Origin: Chitinophaga sp. H8
GTDB taxonomy: Bacteria; Bacteroidota; Bacteroidia; Chitinophagales; Chitinophagaceae
NCBI RefSeq assembly: GCF_040567655.1
Contig: NZ_JBEXAC010000001.1
Span: 2,046,001 to 2,110,000, forward strand
Direction of reading: 5' to 3'
DNA length: 64,000 nt
Positions 63,502-64,000 of the stretch are shown in pieces (within the stretch, counting starts at the first letter, position 1; each line of letters starts with the position of its first letter). The notes under the pieces are model-generated. The model was given only the letters and a program-made list of their open reading frames with translations. It did no database searches and had not been told where the DNA came from. A program made the position numbers and the translations under genes.

Positions 63502-64000
63502 TTATTCTTTAGATATTGCAAGTATTTCCGTATAGAGCATCCGGCGTATGGCACGCTCGGTTTTTTTGTCCTGCATAGACAGCAATAGTTGTACTTTAAA
63601 CCGGGCCATGTCTTTCTTTATTTCCAGTGTTCTGAGTAAGAAAGTACCCGGTGTAATCGCGTTATTATAAGGGCTGAGTACATTTTGCAGTCTTTGCTCC
63701 AGCACATCCAGGGTAAGCAGGTGTTTATGATCCAATTCAAATTCCACTGTTACCTTTTTAATATTTTGTTTGGATTGGTTAACAATAAGGGAGGTAAAGA
63801 TGGAGGAGTTGGGAATAAGTATTACATCATCGTCGTCATTAAGCATCACTACATTGACAAGGGTAATATCCTGTATTTTACCACTATGTTCTCCTATTAC
63901 AATATGATCGCCTAATGACAGCTGATCAGAAAACATGATGATCAGTCCATTGATCATATTGGTAATATAATCACGGAACAGCAACGCAATGGCTGCAGCC
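63502..64000 (-). CDS. MscS-family mechanosensitive channel, 5' truncated
   Basis: Frame stays open to the right edge (codons A-A-A-I-A precede the first L at 63984), so the N-terminus is outside. Visible: the pore-helix end AAAIALLFRDYITNMINGLI, then FSDQLSLGDHIVIGEHSGKI and VVMLNDDDDVILIPNSSIF, typical of the MscS beta domain, then an alpha/beta C-terminal part. Small-conductance osmotic channel by family knowledge. Precedes the sugar kinase gene by 36 bases. Confidence 0.85.
   Translation of the reverse strand, partial: AAAIALLFRDYITNMINGLIIMFSDQLSLGDHIVIGEHSGKIQDITLVNVVMLNDDDDVILIPNSSIFTSLIVNQSKQNIKKVTVEFELDHKHLLTLDVLEQRLQNVLSPYNNAITPGTFLLRTLEIKKDMARFKVQLLLSMQDKKTERAIRRMLYTEILAISKE

Overview
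The window looks like chromosomal DNA from a Bacteroidota member, most likely Chitinophagaceae (Chitinophaga or a close relative). The signs are: an OMP_b-brl_3-type TonB-linked receptor, many small lipoproteins with short hydrophilic tails, genes with no clear Shine-Dalgarno sequence, -7 elements of the form TAnnTTTG, MqnA (futalosine menaquinone route), a LytTR/His_kinase pair, DUF6580 and DPP-IV-like proteases. I saw no rRNA, tRNA, CRISPR array, IS element or phage genes. It reads as core chromosome with a few accessory islets. The first gene and the last gene are cut by the window edges.

Layout. 0-9 kb: a glycolipid-binding-family protein, a BamA/TamA-like barrel, an LVIVD-repeat lipoprotein, DUF1328, a DUF695/RraB protein, a TonB-type receptor and a thioesterase. 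9-15 kb: an MsbA-like ABC exporter, two small lipoproteins, MgtC, then a DUF763 / histone-H1-like / endonuclease V run. 15-21.4 kb: an EamA exporter, a GT-C-like membrane protein and, divergent from it, a four-gene operon resembling the mycobacterial decaprenylphosphoryl-arabinose pathway (UbiA-type DPPR synthase, DprE1, DprE2 and a HAD phosphatase). 21.6-29.5 kb: a desaturase, a peptide-binding lipoprotein, an M1 peptidase, a YjgN-M48 pair and a secreted alpha/beta hydrolase. 29.6-35 kb: two adjacent large cysteine-rich exported proteins that share a C-terminal module. 35-50 kb: mostly housekeeping (mqnA, purB, yraN, manA, Dph6-like, lepA, ACBP, rocD, DPP-IV). 50-64 kb: MarC, PAP2 and a lipoprotein pair, an MGL-like hydrolase, signal peptidase I, an aldo/keto reductase, an M48 lipoprotein-like protease, a LytTR two-component pair, a PfkB sugar kinase and an MscS channel.

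The most interesting system is the apparent polyprenyl-phospho-D-arabinose operon at 17.8-21.4 kb. Its chemistry can be read gene by gene: prenyl-P + PRPP, dephosphorylation, C2 oxidation, C2 reduction. A candidate membrane glycosyltransferase sits across a 178-base divergent promoter region. Its DprE1 appears to have Ala where mycobacterial DprE1 has the benzothiazinone-reactive Cys. Second is the pair of cysteine-rich surface proteins at 29.6-35.0 kb. Third is an 11-bp-period tandem repeat that inverts into a hairpin at 38.87-38.95 kb.

Functions are assigned from motifs and remembered family features. No database search was run.
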